A DNA stretch of 64,000 nt, from assembly GCF_030287445.1 (NCBI RefSeq), contig NZ_JASVWB010000002.1, forward strand, positions 3,348,001-3,412,000. Direction: 5' to 3'. Source of the DNA: Streptomyces sp. ALI-76-A. GTDB taxonomy: Bacteria; Actinomycetota; Actinomycetes; Streptomycetales; Streptomycetaceae. The notes under the pieces are model-generated. The model saw only the letters and a list, made by a program, of their open reading frames with translations, was not told the origin of the DNA and ran no database searches. Numbering within the stretch: the stretch's first letter is position 1; each line of letters begins with the position of its first letter. The translations under genes were made by a program, and so were the position numbers. Below are positions 18,740 to 27,930 of the stretch, piece after piece.

Positions 18740-18816
18740 GCCACCCCGTCGTTCCCGGTCGGCCTCACCGCCGTCCCCGGCCCCGTACCCGTCACCGTCC
18801 TCGGCGTCGTCGTCCG

Positions 18817-19287
18817 TCATCGCCCTCGTCTGTCGACCAGACCGAGAAGCGCGCGCATCCGCGTGTACTTCTCGGTCAGCCGTCTGCGGGTGAACTCGTC
18901 CAGTACGGCGAGGCGCGCCGGGTCCGCGTTGTGCGCCAGGTCCGCCTCCTTCACCAGCAGGGCGCCCGGGGTGGTGAGGATGCGCCGGGCGTACGCCTCC
19001 GGGGTCTCCCCGGCCCGCTTGGTGACCGCGTACACGATGTCCTTCGTCCGGCGGCTCAGTGCGGCCTCCTCCAGCCATCGCTCGGACAGTGCGCCGTCCT
19101 CGACGGCGTCGTGCAGCCAGGCAGCCGCGATCTGGTCCTCGTCGCCGCCCCGCGCGCTCACCCCTTCGGCCACGGCCTGGAGGTGTTCGGCGTAGGGCCG
19201 CCCGGCCTTGTCGGTCTGGCCGGCGTGGGCGGTGCGGGCGGTGGCCTCTACTTCGGCCAGGGTCAGCTGCTCGGGAGTGTGCGTCAC
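18817..19287 (-). CDS. HD-domain phosphohydrolase, SpoT/MESH1-like
   Basis: 156-aa single-domain protein with the metal-dependent HD fold: H near residue 21 (TARTAHAGQ), YAEHLQAVA, the HD pair in AAWLHDAVEDG, and VKEADLAHNADP as the distal K-x2-D-x2-HN block. This arrangement resembles the (p)ppGpp hydrolase domain of SpoT and MESH1, without synthetase, TGS or ACT domains. A small alarmone or nucleotide hydrolase is therefore plausible; other nucleotide substrates are possible. Stand-alone gene between the MITE and the SpoIIE-type phosphatase, with a 73-bp gap to the latter on the same strand. Confidence 0.8.
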   Translation of the reverse strand: MTHTPEQLTLAEVEATARTAHAGQTDKAGRPYAEHLQAVAEGVSARGGDEDQIAAAWLHDAVEDGALSERWLEEAALSRRTKDIVYAVTKRAGETPEAYARRILTTPGALLVKEADLAHNADPARLAVLDEFTRRRLTEKYTRMRALLGLVDRRGR

Positions 19288-19360
19288 ACGTCCAGTGTCC
19301 CGCCGCGCGGGCCCGCGCGGGCCCGCGGTGCGGCCGCGGTGTGTGCGGGCCGGGGCGGTC

Positions 19361-20542
19361 TCAGCGCGGGGCCGCCTGGGCCGTCGGGCCCTCCCGGCAG
19401 ATCAGCAGCAGCGCCCGGTCGTCGTTGACGTCCTTCGCCACCGCTTCGATCAGGTGCCAGGCGGCCCCGTGGAAGCCGCCGGCGACGTAACGGTCGGCCT
19501 CGCCGGTGAGGCGGTCGATGCCCTCCACTATGTCGCGCTCGGCTGTCTCCACCAGACCGTCCGTGAACAGCATCAACACGTCACCGGGACGCAGCGAGCC
19601 CTTCACGGGGTCGAACTGGGCGCCGTCGTACACACCGAGCAGCGGGCCCTCGGCGGCCTTCTCCTCCCACCGGCCGCTGCCCGCGCTGAGCTGAAGGCCC
19701 GGCGGATGTCCCGCGGAGTACAGCTCGTAGTCGCCGGAGTCGAGGTCGAGGACCAGGTGGATCGAGGTCGCGAAGCCCTCGTCCCAGTCCTGGCGCAGGA
19801 GGTAGCCGTTCGCGGCCGGGAGGAAGGCGTGCGGGGGCAGCGACCCGAGCAGACCGCCGAACGCGCCCGACAGCAGCAGGGCCCGCGACCCCGCGTCCAT
19901 GCCCTTGCCGGACACGTCCGTGAGGACGGCCTCCAGCGTGCGGCCGCCGTTGGTGCGGGCCGCGACAACGAAGTCACCGGAGAACGACTGGCCGCCCGCC
20001 GGGCGCAGCGCCATCTCCCGGTGCCAGCCCTGCGGCAGCTGCGGCAACTTGCTCTGCACCCGGATGCGTTCACGCAGGTCGAAGAGCATGGTGCCGCCGC
20101 GCCGCCAGGGCACGCCGACCCGGCTGCGGAACTGGGCGATGAGCAGCCCGAAGAGTCCGCAGGCCGCCACGACCAGAACCACGCCCGGGGTGACCCGGGA
20201 GGGGCCCTCCGTGTACGGGCCGAGCTGCACCGACTCCACGATCAGCGCGGTCGCCGCCGCCGCGTACAGACCCAGCAGGCTCGCCGGGCGCAGCAGCAGG
20301 CCGCCCGCGACGATCGGCAGCACCAGCGCGGCCGGTGAGCACCACACCGAGTTCATGAGTGTGGTGGCCGCGATCAGGGGCACCGTCAGGAGGAGGCCGA
20401 CCAGCGCCACCCAGTCCGAGCCGTCGCCGCGGAAGTAGTCCACGGCGCTTCTGCGCATGCCTACGCGGGCCCGGTGCCACTGCATCTTCAACCGGGCCGT
20501 GAACGTCTCGGCTTCCGCGCGCCGCTCTCGTCCTGCTGCCAT
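19361..20542 (-). CDS. Membrane-anchored SpoIIE-type PP2C phosphatase
   Basis: Predicted Mn/Mg-dependent serine/threonine phosphatase, 393 aa. About four membrane spans (residues 43-150) are followed by a PP2C-SpoIIE catalytic domain (about 170-390). Metal-site motifs are SGDFVVAAR, VLTDVSGKGMDAG, SAGHPPGLQL and MLFTDGLVE. There is no GAF, PAS or HAMP domain; the membrane block is the only sensory candidate. In Streptomyces such enzymes typically dephosphorylate anti-sigma-factor antagonists. No partner anti-sigma or STAS gene is next to it. It diverges from the Eis-like acetyltransferase gene across a 162-bp control region. Confidence 0.88.
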   Translation of the reverse strand: MAAGRERRAEAETFTARLKMQWHRARVGMRRSAVDYFRGDGSDWVALVGLLLTVPLIAATTLMNSVWCSPAALVLPIVAGGLLLRPASLLGLYAAAATALIVESVQLGPYTEGPSRVTPGVVLVVAACGLFGLLIAQFRSRVGVPWRRGGTMLFDLRERIRVQSKLPQLPQGWHREMALRPAGGQSFSGDFVVAARTNGGRTLEAVLTDVSGKGMDAGSRALLLSGAFGGLLGSLPPHAFLPAANGYLLRQDWDEGFATSIHLVLDLDSGDYELYSAGHPPGLQLSAGSGRWEEKAAEGPLLGVYDGAQFDPVKGSLRPGDVLMLFTDGLVETAERDIVEGIDRLTGEADRYVAGGFHGAAWHLIEAVAKDVNDDRALLLICREGPTAQAAPR

Positions 20543-20704
20543 TAGTTCGGGACCCTATCCATCGGACCAGCCGCTTGGCACGGGAGGTCCCACTTGTCCC
20601 CCGTCCGAGGCTCAACTTCACAGTGAACGTCACAGAAGGCCACCTCGGCGCCCCCAAGTCGAAATTCCCTGGCCCGTCCCGCAATGCCCTGGTAGGCATG
20701 GTCC

Positions 20705-21946
20705 ATGGGGACTGCGACGAGTACTGACCTGCGGGTGCTGCGACAGCATGACTGGGACCAGTGGTACGACAACCTGGTCCGGGCCTTCGGCGGGGTTCCG
20801 GAGGCGTCCGAGGAGCGGGAGCTGTGGAACTCCCTCACGGAGCTGGACCGTTCGATCGGCGCCTGGGACGGCGACGCGTGCGTGGGGACGGCCGGGGCGT
20901 TCAGCTTCCGGCTGACCGTGCCGGGCGGCGCCTCGGTGCCCGCCGCGGGTGTGACGATGGTCAGCGTGGCCGCCACGCACCGCCGGCGCGGGGTGCTGCG
21001 CTCCATGATGCGGCGGCAGTTGGACGACGTACGGGAGTGGGGCTGGCCGCTGGCGGTCCTGACGGCCTCCGAGCCGGAGATCTACGGCCGGTTCGGATAC
21101 GCCGCGGCCACCTACGGCACCAACATCGACGTCGACACGACCCGCGTACGGCTGTCCGTGCCGCCCGGCACCGATGACGTACGCCTGCGGTACGCCGCGC
21201 CGGCGGACGTCCTGGACGCCTGCGAGGCGGTGTACGCGCGCCGGGTGCCCGGCCGGCCGGGGATGCTGGCGCGGTTGCCCGGATGGGAGCGGCTCCGGGT
21301 GCTCGACCCGGAGAGCGACCGGGAGGGGGCGTCGCCGCTGCAGTGCGTGGTCGCCGAACGGGACGACGAGATCGTCGGGTACGCGCGTTTCCGGGTCAGG
21401 CCGGGGTGGGAGACCGCCGGGCCCAAGGGCGTGGTGGTCCTCCAGGACACGGAGGCGCTGGACCCGGCGGCGCACGCCGCGCTGTGGCGGTTCCTGTTCG
21501 ACATCGACCTGACCTCGTCGCTGACCGCGCTGAGCCGCCCGCTGGACGAGCCCTGGATGTCCATGGCGAACGACATCCGGCGGTGCGGGCTGCACGTGCG
21601 GGACTCGCTGTTCGTCCGGCTGGTGGACGTCGGGGCGGCGCTGGAGGCGCGCACCTATCAGGCGCCGGTGGACGTGGTGTTCGAGGTCGAGGACGACTTC
21701 TGCCCCTGGAACGCGGGGCGTTGGCGGCTGACCGGGGACGCGAAGGGCGCGTCGTGCGGTCGTACCACGGACTCGGTGGATCTCGCCCTGACGGTACGGG
21801 AGTTGGGGGCGGCCTACCTCGGCGGTGTGAGCCTGGCCTCGCTGGCCGGGGCCGGGCGGGTGCGGGAGGTGCGGCAGGGGGCGCTGGCGGAGGCGGCCGT
21901 GGGGTTCGGGTCGGTGGTGACTCCCTGGCTGCCGCACGGGTTCTGA
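20705..21946 (+). CDS. Eis-like GNAT N-acetyltransferase
   Basis: 413-aa protein with the three-part Eis architecture: an N-terminal GNAT domain (acetyl-CoA loop VAATHRRRGVLRSMM, residues about 90-104), a second divergent GNAT domain, and a C-terminal sterol-carrier-like domain. The chain ends in a free carboxylate (WLPHGF), typical of Eis proteins whose terminus completes the active site. Family members acetylate amines such as aminoglycosides and lysines. The natural substrate here is unknown. It starts at an ATG directly facing the divergent phosphatase gene. No resistance genes are nearby, so a housekeeping role is as likely as drug inactivation. Confidence 0.88.
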   Translation: MGTATSTDLRVLRQHDWDQWYDNLVRAFGGVPEASEERELWNSLTELDRSIGAWDGDACVGTAGAFSFRLTVPGGASVPAAGVTMVSVAATHRRRGVLRSMMRRQLDDVREWGWPLAVLTASEPEIYGRFGYAAATYGTNIDVDTTRVRLSVPPGTDDVRLRYAAPADVLDACEAVYARRVPGRPGMLARLPGWERLRVLDPESDREGASPLQCVVAERDDEIVGYARFRVRPGWETAGPKGVVVLQDTEALDPAAHAALWRFLFDIDLTSSLTALSRPLDEPWMSMANDIRRCGLHVRDSLFVRLVDVGAALEARTYQAPVDVVFEVEDDFCPWNAGRWRLTGDAKGASCGRTTDSVDLALTVRELGAAYLGGVSLASLAGAGRVREVRQGALAEAAVGFGSVVTPWLPHGF

Positions 21947-22070
21947 CGGGGGCCGGCGCGGGGTGGGGCCGAGTGCCGGGGCAAGGATGACGGCTCGGCC
22001 GGTTCGGTTCCGGTGAGGGTGCGGCTGGTCCGGTCTTCCGCGGGCCGGGTCGGCCCGGTCCGCGGAGGGC

Positions 22071-22889
22071 TCAACCGGCCTTGCTCTTCTGGCAGGTCGG
22101 GCACCAGAAGAGGTTGCGGGCGGCGAGATCGGCGGTGCGGATCTCGCCGCCACAGAGGTGGCAGGGCAGGTTGGCCCTGCGGTAGACGTAGACCTCGCCG
22201 CCGTGGTCGTCGACGCGCGGCGGGCGGCCCATCGCCTCCGGGGTGTGTTCCGGGCGGACGGTGTCGATGCGGTTGTCGCGGACGCCGTCGCGCATCAGCT
22301 CGACCAGGTCGGTCCAGATCGCGTCCCACTCGGTGGGAGTGAGGTCCGTGCCGGCGCGGTACGGGTCGATACCGTGCCGGAAGAGGACCTCGGCGCGGTA
22401 GACGTTGCCGACGCCGGCGACGACCTTCTGGTCCATCAGCAGGGCGGCGATCGTCGTCCGGCTGCGGGAGATGCGGCGGTACGCGGCGTCCGGGTCCGCG
22501 TCCTCGCGCAGGGGGTCGGGGCCGAGGCGGTCGTGTATCGCCTGCTTCTCGGCGGGCGTGATCAGGGCGCAGGTGGTGGGGCCGCGGAGGTCGACGTACG
22601 CCGTGCTGTGCGCGAGGCGGAGACGGACGGTGTCCGTGGGCGGGGGCGCGGGGGACGGGCCGAAGGCGACCTTGCCGAAGAGGCCGAGGTGGATGTGGAC
22701 GTGGGCGCTGCCGCGGAAGCCGAGGAAGAGGTGCTTGCCGTGGGCTTCGGTGTGGGTCAGTTCCCTGCCGGTGAGGAGGGCGGCGGCGTCGGTGAATCGG
22801 CCCTGGGGGCTGGTGACATGGGGGGTCGTGCCGAGGAAGGCGGCGGCGTAGTCCCGGGCCAGCCGGTGGATCGTGTGCCCCTCTGGCAC
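22071..22889 (-). CDS. nei: Endonuclease VIII-like DNA glycosylase (Fpg/Nei family)
   Basis: Base-excision repair enzyme removing oxidised bases with AP-lyase activity. From the GTG at 22889 (AGGAG 6 nt upstream) it is 272 aa. The N-terminal PEGHTIHRLA carries the catalytic Pro2 and Glu3, VAGVGNVYRAEVLF is the helix-two-turns-helix block, and the C-terminal zinc finger is C-x2-C-x16-C-x2-C (HLCGG ... WCPTCQ). The PEGH start groups it with actinobacterial Nei rather than MutM, which begins PELPEV. The open frame runs further upstream through a dispersed repeat, which is not coding. It follows rpiB on the same strand. Confidence 0.92.
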   Translation of the reverse strand: MPEGHTIHRLARDYAAAFLGTTPHVTSPQGRFTDAAALLTGRELTHTEAHGKHLFLGFRGSAHVHIHLGLFGKVAFGPSPAPPPTDTVRLRLAHSTAYVDLRGPTTCALITPAEKQAIHDRLGPDPLREDADPDAAYRRISRSRTTIAALLMDQKVVAGVGNVYRAEVLFRHGIDPYRAGTDLTPTEWDAIWTDLVELMRDGVRDNRIDTVRPEHTPEAMGRPPRVDDHGGEVYVYRRANLPCHLCGGEIRTADLAARNLFWCPTCQKSKAG

Positions 22890-22935
22890 GGTTGCTCCTG
22901 TTCGTCTGCCGGGTGGGGTGGGCGCGGAGGGATGT

Positions 22936-23057
22936 CGCCCCCGCCGCCCCTGCCCGTTCCCGTCCCGAGGGGCGCTGCCCAGCCGGGTTCCGCCGGGGCT
23001 CCGCCCCTGACCCCGGCCGGCCCGGAGGGCCTCGTGCTCGGCCGCCGGACGGGCTGA
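22936..23057 (+). repeat. Single copy of the GC-rich dispersed intergenic repeat
   Basis: Lies in the rpiB-nei gap. It begins CGCCCCCGCCGCCCC, continues CCCGTTCCCGTCC and GGGGCTCCGCCCC, and ends GACGGGCTGA. The same blocks occur in the same order in each half of the inverted pair at 7600-7781. It could reduce read-through from rpiB into nei. Confidence 0.7.
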
Positions 23058-23130
23058 GACGCACGGCCGTTCCCCGGGCGCACGGATGTGGTCAGGGCCG
23101 TCCGTGGACGCCGGTGAACGGCGGTGCGGG

Positions 23131-23616
23131 CTACTGCTGGGGGTGGTGGGCGGGGATCGGGGGGAGGTCGCCCGTGGTCTCGTAGGCGGCGAGCATGTCG
23201 ATGCGGCGGATGTGACGCTCGTCACCGGAGAACGGGGTGTCGAGGAAGGTCTCGACGAACTTCGTCGCCTCCTCCTGGGTGTGCATGCGCGCGCCCACCG
23301 CCACGACGTTCGCGTCGTTGTGCCGGCGGCCCAGGGACGCCGTCTCCTCGCTCCAGGCGAGTGCGGCGCGCACGCCCTTCACCTTGTTCGCGGCGATCTG
23401 CTCACCGTTGCCGGAGCCGCCGATGACGACGCCGAGGGCGTCCGGGTCCGCGGCCGTCCGCTCCGCGGCGCGGAGGCAGAACGGGGGGTAGTCGTCCTGG
23501 GCGTCGTAGATGTGGGGGCCGCAGTCCACGGGGTCGTGACCGGCCGCCCGGAGCCAGTCGACGAGGTGGTTCTTGAGTTCGAAGCCCGCATGGTCGGAGC
23601 CGAGATACACGCGCAT
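23131..23616 (-). CDS. rpiB: Ribose-5-phosphate isomerase B
   Basis: Interconverts ribose 5-phosphate and ribulose 5-phosphate in the pentose phosphate pathway. 161 aa with SDHAGFELK at the N-terminus, the VIGGSGNGEQIAANKVKG active-site block, and RRHNDANVVAVGAR. The GSGNGE form, without the cysteine found in E. coli RpiB, is the mycobacterial/actinobacterial variant in which Glu is the catalytic base (family knowledge). The ATG at 23616 is the natural start; the frame shows no better one. It precedes nei by 241 bp containing the dispersed repeat. Confidence 0.94.
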   Translation of the reverse strand: MRVYLGSDHAGFELKNHLVDWLRAAGHDPVDCGPHIYDAQDDYPPFCLRAAERTAADPDALGVVIGGSGNGEQIAANKVKGVRAALAWSEETASLGRRHNDANVVAVGARMHTQEEATKFVETFLDTPFSGDERHIRRIDMLAAYETTGDLPPIPAHHPQQ

Positions 23617-23830
23617 ACGACGAGTGTGACACGGACGTTTCGGGGCAGCAGCCTCGGGGGCATCGGTCGAAAACTGCGGGCAACGCTATGGAACCTCAGG
23701 AAAACCTCAAGTAACGATCCGGAATCAAAGGTTCACCTTTCACTTTGCCTCCGATTCACTGGACCGATTCGTAGGCCTCGTACACCGCTCGTACGGGGAA
23801 CAGCTCAACCGGCGCAAAGGAAATTCGTCC

Positions 23831-25336
23831 ATGACCTCGCAGCCGACCCTCCCCGAGGCCGGTCATGCCCCTGGAGCCCCCGGCGAACCCGGCAGCGGCC
23901 TCCAGGCAGGACTCAAGAACCGTCACCTGTCGATGATCGCCATCGGTGGCGTCATCGGAGCCGGCCTCTTCGTGGGGTCCAGCTCCGGCATCGCCACCGC
24001 CGGACCCGGCATCCTCCTGTCGTACGCCCTCGTCGGCACGCTCGTGGTGCTGGTGATGCGGATGCTGGGCGAGATGTCCGCCGCCAACCCGACCTCCGGC
24101 TCCTTCTCCGCGCACGCCGACCGGGCGCTCGGCCGCTGGGCCGGGTTCTCCATCGGCTGGCTGTACTGGTTCTTCTGGGTCGTCGTCCTCGCCGTCGAGG
24201 CGACCGCCGGGGCCAAGATCCTCGAAGGGTGGATACCCGCCGTACCGCAGTGGGGCTGGGCGCTGCTCGTCATGGTGGTGCTGACCGCCACCAACCTCGT
24301 CTCCGTCGGCTCCTACGGCGAGTTCGAGTTCTGGTTCGCCGGCATCAAGGTCGTCGCGATCGGCGCGTTCATCGTCGTCGGCGGGCTGGCCGTGTTCGGG
24401 GTGCTGCCCGGCGTGGACAGCGACAAGGCCGGGCTGGGCAACCTCACCGACCACGGTGGCTTCCTGCCGCACGGGGCGGGCGCCATCCTCACCGGCGTGC
24501 TGCTCGTCGTCTTCTCCTTCATGGGCAGCGAGATCGCGACCCTGGCGGCCGGTGAGTCGGAGGACCCGCAGCGGGCCGTCACCAAGTCCACCAACAGCAT
24601 CATCTGGCGGATCGGCGTGTTCTACCTGGGCTCGATCTTCGTCGTCGTCACCCTGCTGCCGTGGGACGACGCCTCGATCGCCGAGAAGGGCTCCTACGTC
24701 GCCGCCCTGGACTCCCTCGGTATCGCGCACGCCGGTCAGATCATGAACTTCATCGTGCTGACCTCGGTGCTGTCCTGTCTCAACTCCGGCCTCTACACGG
24801 CCTCCCGCATGGCGTTCTCGCTCGGTGAGCGCGGGGACGCGCCCAAGGCCTTCGCCCGCACCACCTCCCGCGGGGTGCCGCTGGCGGCGATCGTGGCCTC
24901 CGTCGTGTTCGGGTTCGTCGCCGTGTTCTTCAACTACAAGTTCCCCGACTCCGTCTTCCTCTTCCTGGTCAACTCCAGCGGCGCGGTGGCCCTGTTCGTG
25001 TGGCTGGTCATCTGCTTCTCGCAGCTGCGCATGCGGAAGATCATCCAGGCCGAGGCGCCGGAGAAGCTGGTCGTGAAGATGTGGCTGTACCCGTATCTGA
25101 CCTGGGCGACCGCCGCGCTGATCGTCTTCATCCTCGGCTACATGCTCACCGACACCGAGCACGACGGACGCCGGACGGTGCTGCTGTCCCTGCTCGTCGC
25201 CGCGGTCGTGCTCGCCGTCGCCGTCGTGAAGGAGAGGGTGCTGCGGGGGCGGGTCGCCACCGCCGGGCCGGCCGGGCCCACCGGTCCCGCCGAGTCAGGC
25301 CCCTCCGAGTCCGCCGACAAGGTCTCCACCGGCTGA
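23831..25336 (+). CDS. Amino-acid permease, APC superfamily (AAT/GABA-permease type)
   Basis: 501-aa secondary transporter with twelve predicted spans. It carries the APC signature LKNRHLSMIAIGGVIGAGLF near residue 30, MRMLGEMSAANPTSGSF, and ESEDPQRAVTKSTNS between later spans. This subfamily imports amino acids or GABA with protons; the substrate cannot be read from sequence. A Pro/Gly/Ser-rich C-terminal tail follows the last span. It starts at ATG 23831 with AAAGGAAATTC upstream. It is a paralogue of the permease at 29670-31058. A perfect palindromic terminator separates it from the convergent kinase gene. Confidence 0.93.
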   Translation: MTSQPTLPEAGHAPGAPGEPGSGLQAGLKNRHLSMIAIGGVIGAGLFVGSSSGIATAGPGILLSYALVGTLVVLVMRMLGEMSAANPTSGSFSAHADRALGRWAGFSIGWLYWFFWVVVLAVEATAGAKILEGWIPAVPQWGWALLVMVVLTATNLVSVGSYGEFEFWFAGIKVVAIGAFIVVGGLAVFGVLPGVDSDKAGLGNLTDHGGFLPHGAGAILTGVLLVVFSFMGSEIATLAAGESEDPQRAVTKSTNSIIWRIGVFYLGSIFVVVTLLPWDDASIAEKGSYVAALDSLGIAHAGQIMNFIVLTSVLSCLNSGLYTASRMAFSLGERGDAPKAFARTTSRGVPLAAIVASVVFGFVAVFFNYKFPDSVFLFLVNSSGAVALFVWLVICFSQLRMRKIIQAEAPEKLVVKMWLYPYLTWATAALIVFILGYMLTDTEHDGRRTVLLSLLVAAVVLAVAVVKERVLRGRVATAGPAGPTGPAESGPSESADKVSTG

Positions 25337-25347
25337 GTCCGGTGAGG

Positions 25348-25393
25348 GACGGGAAGGGCCCGCGGCGCGTACGCGCCGCGGGCCCTTCCCGTC
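25348..25393. terminator. 46-nt perfect palindrome between permease and kinase
   Basis: Loopless perfect inverted repeat, 23 bases per arm (left arm begins GACGGGAAGGGCCCG), centred at 25370/25371 between two convergent genes. It is a textbook bidirectional Streptomyces stem-loop terminator. Confidence 0.85.
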
Positions 25394-25421
25394 CGCCGTC
25401 CCCGATCCGCCGTCCTCGCGG

Positions 25422-27740
25422 TCACACGAGCGTGAAGCTGTCCCTCACCTCGGCGTACGTCTCCAGGGCCTGCGCCTCGATCTCGGGCTGGTACCAGGTG
25501 TTGACCTGGTACGACTTGCCGTGCGCGTTGAAACCCAGCAGGCGGGCGTGCCAGGGGACGCCCTTGAGCGTGAAGGTGTACTCCCAGACGACAGCGGGAT
25601 GGCCGCGGAACGTCGTCTCCTCCAGGCGGATCTTCCGGTAGGCCTGCCCCTGGCGGGCGTTCTGCTCCGAGGTCTCCCACGACTCCATCAGGTCGCCGCG
25701 GGCGAGGGCGGACTTGGCGGCGAGTTCCTGGGTGCCGTCGGGGGACGTGTAGTGCACCTCCGCCCCCGTCTTCACGTCCCGCCGCCAGCCCGGCGGCGTG
25801 GCCCACGCGAACCCGCCCGCCTCCCGGTGCGCGCCCGGCGGCAGGCTCTGCGGACGTGACGTGCCCCCGACCGTGGGCGCCGGGCTGTCGCCCGGGGTGC
25901 CGGACGGCGGGGACGAGGCCGTGGACGACGGCGATGACCCCGCGGTGGTGTTGTCGTCCGGTGACCCGGCGGTCGCCGCGAGGACGATCGCGACGACCAC
26001 GCCCGCGGTGACCGCGCCGACGGCCGCCAGGAGCGCGGCCCGGTGCCGGCCAGGAGGACGGGGCGCGGCCGGGAGGGCGGGGCCCGGCAGTTCACCCGGG
26101 GGCATGGCGAGGGGGTGCGGGCCGGTGGCGGTGGGCCGGCCCGCGGTCGCGCTCTGCGTGGGGTCGGGAACGGGGGTGGGTGCGGGAGCCGCGGCGGATC
26201 CGGGCCTGGGGGTGGGGGCCGGCTCGGGGACCGGTGCGGGCCCGGGGACCGGGGCGGGGCGCCTCTCCGTCTCCGCCTGTGCCCGGGCGAGGGACACGCC
26301 GGCGCCGGAACCGGGCCTACGGGCAGCGGGTCCCCCTGCGGCGGGTCCTCCGGCCGCGGCTCCCCCGGCGGGTCCTCCGGCCGTGGGTCCTCCGGCGGGT
26401 CCTCGGGGAACGGCTCCCGGGGAGATGCCGGACGAGGTGCCGAACAGGCTGCCGGACGGGCTGCCGGACGGAGTCTCGGAGCGGGTCTCCGAGCGCCTTT
26501 CCGACGCGGCTTCGGTGGAGGCGTTGGCCGGCGCAGGGATTCCCGGCGTGGCGGCCTCGGCTCCCGGCTCCGTCGTCGGCGGCGGCGGCGGCGCGGAACG
26601 CCTGGGATCGGGCAGCGCGCGCAGGGACCGGGTCTTCCCGGAGTCGGGGGCGCGGGCGGGAACCGAGGCCCGGGCCGGGGTCGGGGCCGCCTCCTCGGAT
26701 ACGGGAGGGACGGAAGGCACCGCGTCGCTGACCTCCGGCGTCCCCGGCGTCCCCGGCTTCCCCGGCACCCCCTGTGTCTCCAGCGGCTCCGGACCGGGTA
26801 CGAGCAGGGGTCCCGTCCGGGGATCCTCCTCCCCAGCCCGCTCCGCCGTAGCCTCACCCTCCGGAGCCGCCTCCTCCGGGCCCCTCACCTCCGGTCCCCC
26901 CGCCAGGACCGTCGGCGTGGGCATCGCCGACGCGAGCGGCCGGAGCGCGGTGGCCACGTCCTCCAGACCGGGCCGTACGGACGGGTCCTTCTCCAGGAGC
27001 GCGGCCAGGATGTCCCGCAACGGGCCGGCGCTCGGCGGCAGTTCGGGCTCCTCGTAGAGGACCGCGTGCAGGGTCGCCAGGGTGGTGTCGCGGGAGAAGG
27101 GGGAGCGGCCGCCCATCGCCGCGCACAGGGTCGCGCCGAGGGACCACACGTCCGACGGCGGGCCCTGCGGGCGGCCGGAGACGCGCTCGGGGGCCATGTA
27201 GTCGGGCGAGCCGACCAGCATGCCGACCATGGTGAGCGCCTTGGCGTCCTGGATCGCGGCGATGCCGAAGTCGGTGAGGACGATCCGGGGAGCGGCCGAG
27301 GACCGTCCGCCGTCCTCCACCAGGACGTTGCCGGGCTTGATGTCCCGGTGCAGCACGCCCCGTTCGTGCACCTGCCGCAGTGCCTCCACCAGGCCGAGTC
27401 CGAGCAGTGCCGTCTCGCGCGGGCCCAGCGGGCCCTCCTCCGCCATGACGCGCTCCAGGGACCGGCCGGAGACCAGTTCCATGACGATCCACAGGCGTTC
27501 GCCCTCGTCCACCACGTCGTACACGCGCACCACGTTGGGATGGTCGATCCGCGCCGTGGCCCGGGCCTCGCGCAGCGTGCGCTCGCGGCGGGTGCGGGCG
27601 TCCTCGGCGTCGAGGCCGTCGATGCGCATCTCCTTCACCGCGACCTGGCGGTCGAGTATGTCGTCGGCGGCTCGCCACACCCGCCCCATTCCCCCCTGGC
27701 CGATACTTTCGACCAATCGATAGCGCCCCGCCACCAGCAC
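25422..27740 (-). CDS. Receptor-type Ser/Thr protein kinase (PknB/Hanks type)
   Basis: 772 aa from the GTG at 27740. The cytosolic kinase domain (about 6-270) has glycine loop GQGGMGR, Lys36 in VAVKEM, catalytic HRDIKPGN at 131 and DFG at 157. A very long Pro/Ala/Gly/Ser-rich linker (about 280-560) leads to one membrane span (LLAAVGAVTAGVVVAIVLAA). An extracellular domain of about 150 residues ends the protein (PPGWRRDVKTGAEVHYTS ... EVRDSFTLV) and lacks PASTA repeats. The ligand is unknown. The chosen GTG has GGAG 8 nt upstream; in-frame TTG starts further up (to 27836) would add up to 32 residues. It diverges from the LPKTG protein gene. Confidence 0.92.
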   Translation of the reverse strand: MLVAGRYRLVESIGQGGMGRVWRAADDILDRQVAVKEMRIDGLDAEDARTRRERTLREARATARIDHPNVVRVYDVVDEGERLWIVMELVSGRSLERVMAEEGPLGPRETALLGLGLVEALRQVHERGVLHRDIKPGNVLVEDGGRSSAAPRIVLTDFGIAAIQDAKALTMVGMLVGSPDYMAPERVSGRPQGPPSDVWSLGATLCAAMGGRSPFSRDTTLATLHAVLYEEPELPPSAGPLRDILAALLEKDPSVRPGLEDVATALRPLASAMPTPTVLAGGPEVRGPEEAAPEGEATAERAGEEDPRTGPLLVPGPEPLETQGVPGKPGTPGTPEVSDAVPSVPPVSEEAAPTPARASVPARAPDSGKTRSLRALPDPRRSAPPPPPTTEPGAEAATPGIPAPANASTEAASERRSETRSETPSGSPSGSLFGTSSGISPGAVPRGPAGGPTAGGPAGGAAAGGPAAGGPAARRPGSGAGVSLARAQAETERRPAPVPGPAPVPEPAPTPRPGSAAAPAPTPVPDPTQSATAGRPTATGPHPLAMPPGELPGPALPAAPRPPGRHRAALLAAVGAVTAGVVVAIVLAATAGSPDDNTTAGSSPSSTASSPPSGTPGDSPAPTVGGTSRPQSLPPGAHREAGGFAWATPPGWRRDVKTGAEVHYTSPDGTQELAAKSALARGDLMESWETSEQNARQGQAYRKIRLEETTFRGHPAVVWEYTFTLKGVPWHARLLGFNAHGKSYQVNTWYQPEIEAQALETYAEVRDSFTLV

Positions 27741-27930
27741 CCCTGGAACTCCATCGCTGCTCTTGTTCCCCGGCAATCCGCTGCACCCCCTCAATACTTC
27801 TCGGTGCTTCTCAGCGCCTTCTCGACTGAAACACAATGGTCACACTTCGAGCCGTATCAGCATAGTGCGGAGAAATCTTGTGGTACCTCTTCAAGTACTG
27901 CGAATTCAGGCGCAGCAAAGGGGGACGAAC

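Noticed and set aside
18601..18795. Short minus-strand ORF over the palindrome
   Set aside because: Lies within the MITE-like repeat; similar peptide text appears from both strands because of the symmetry.
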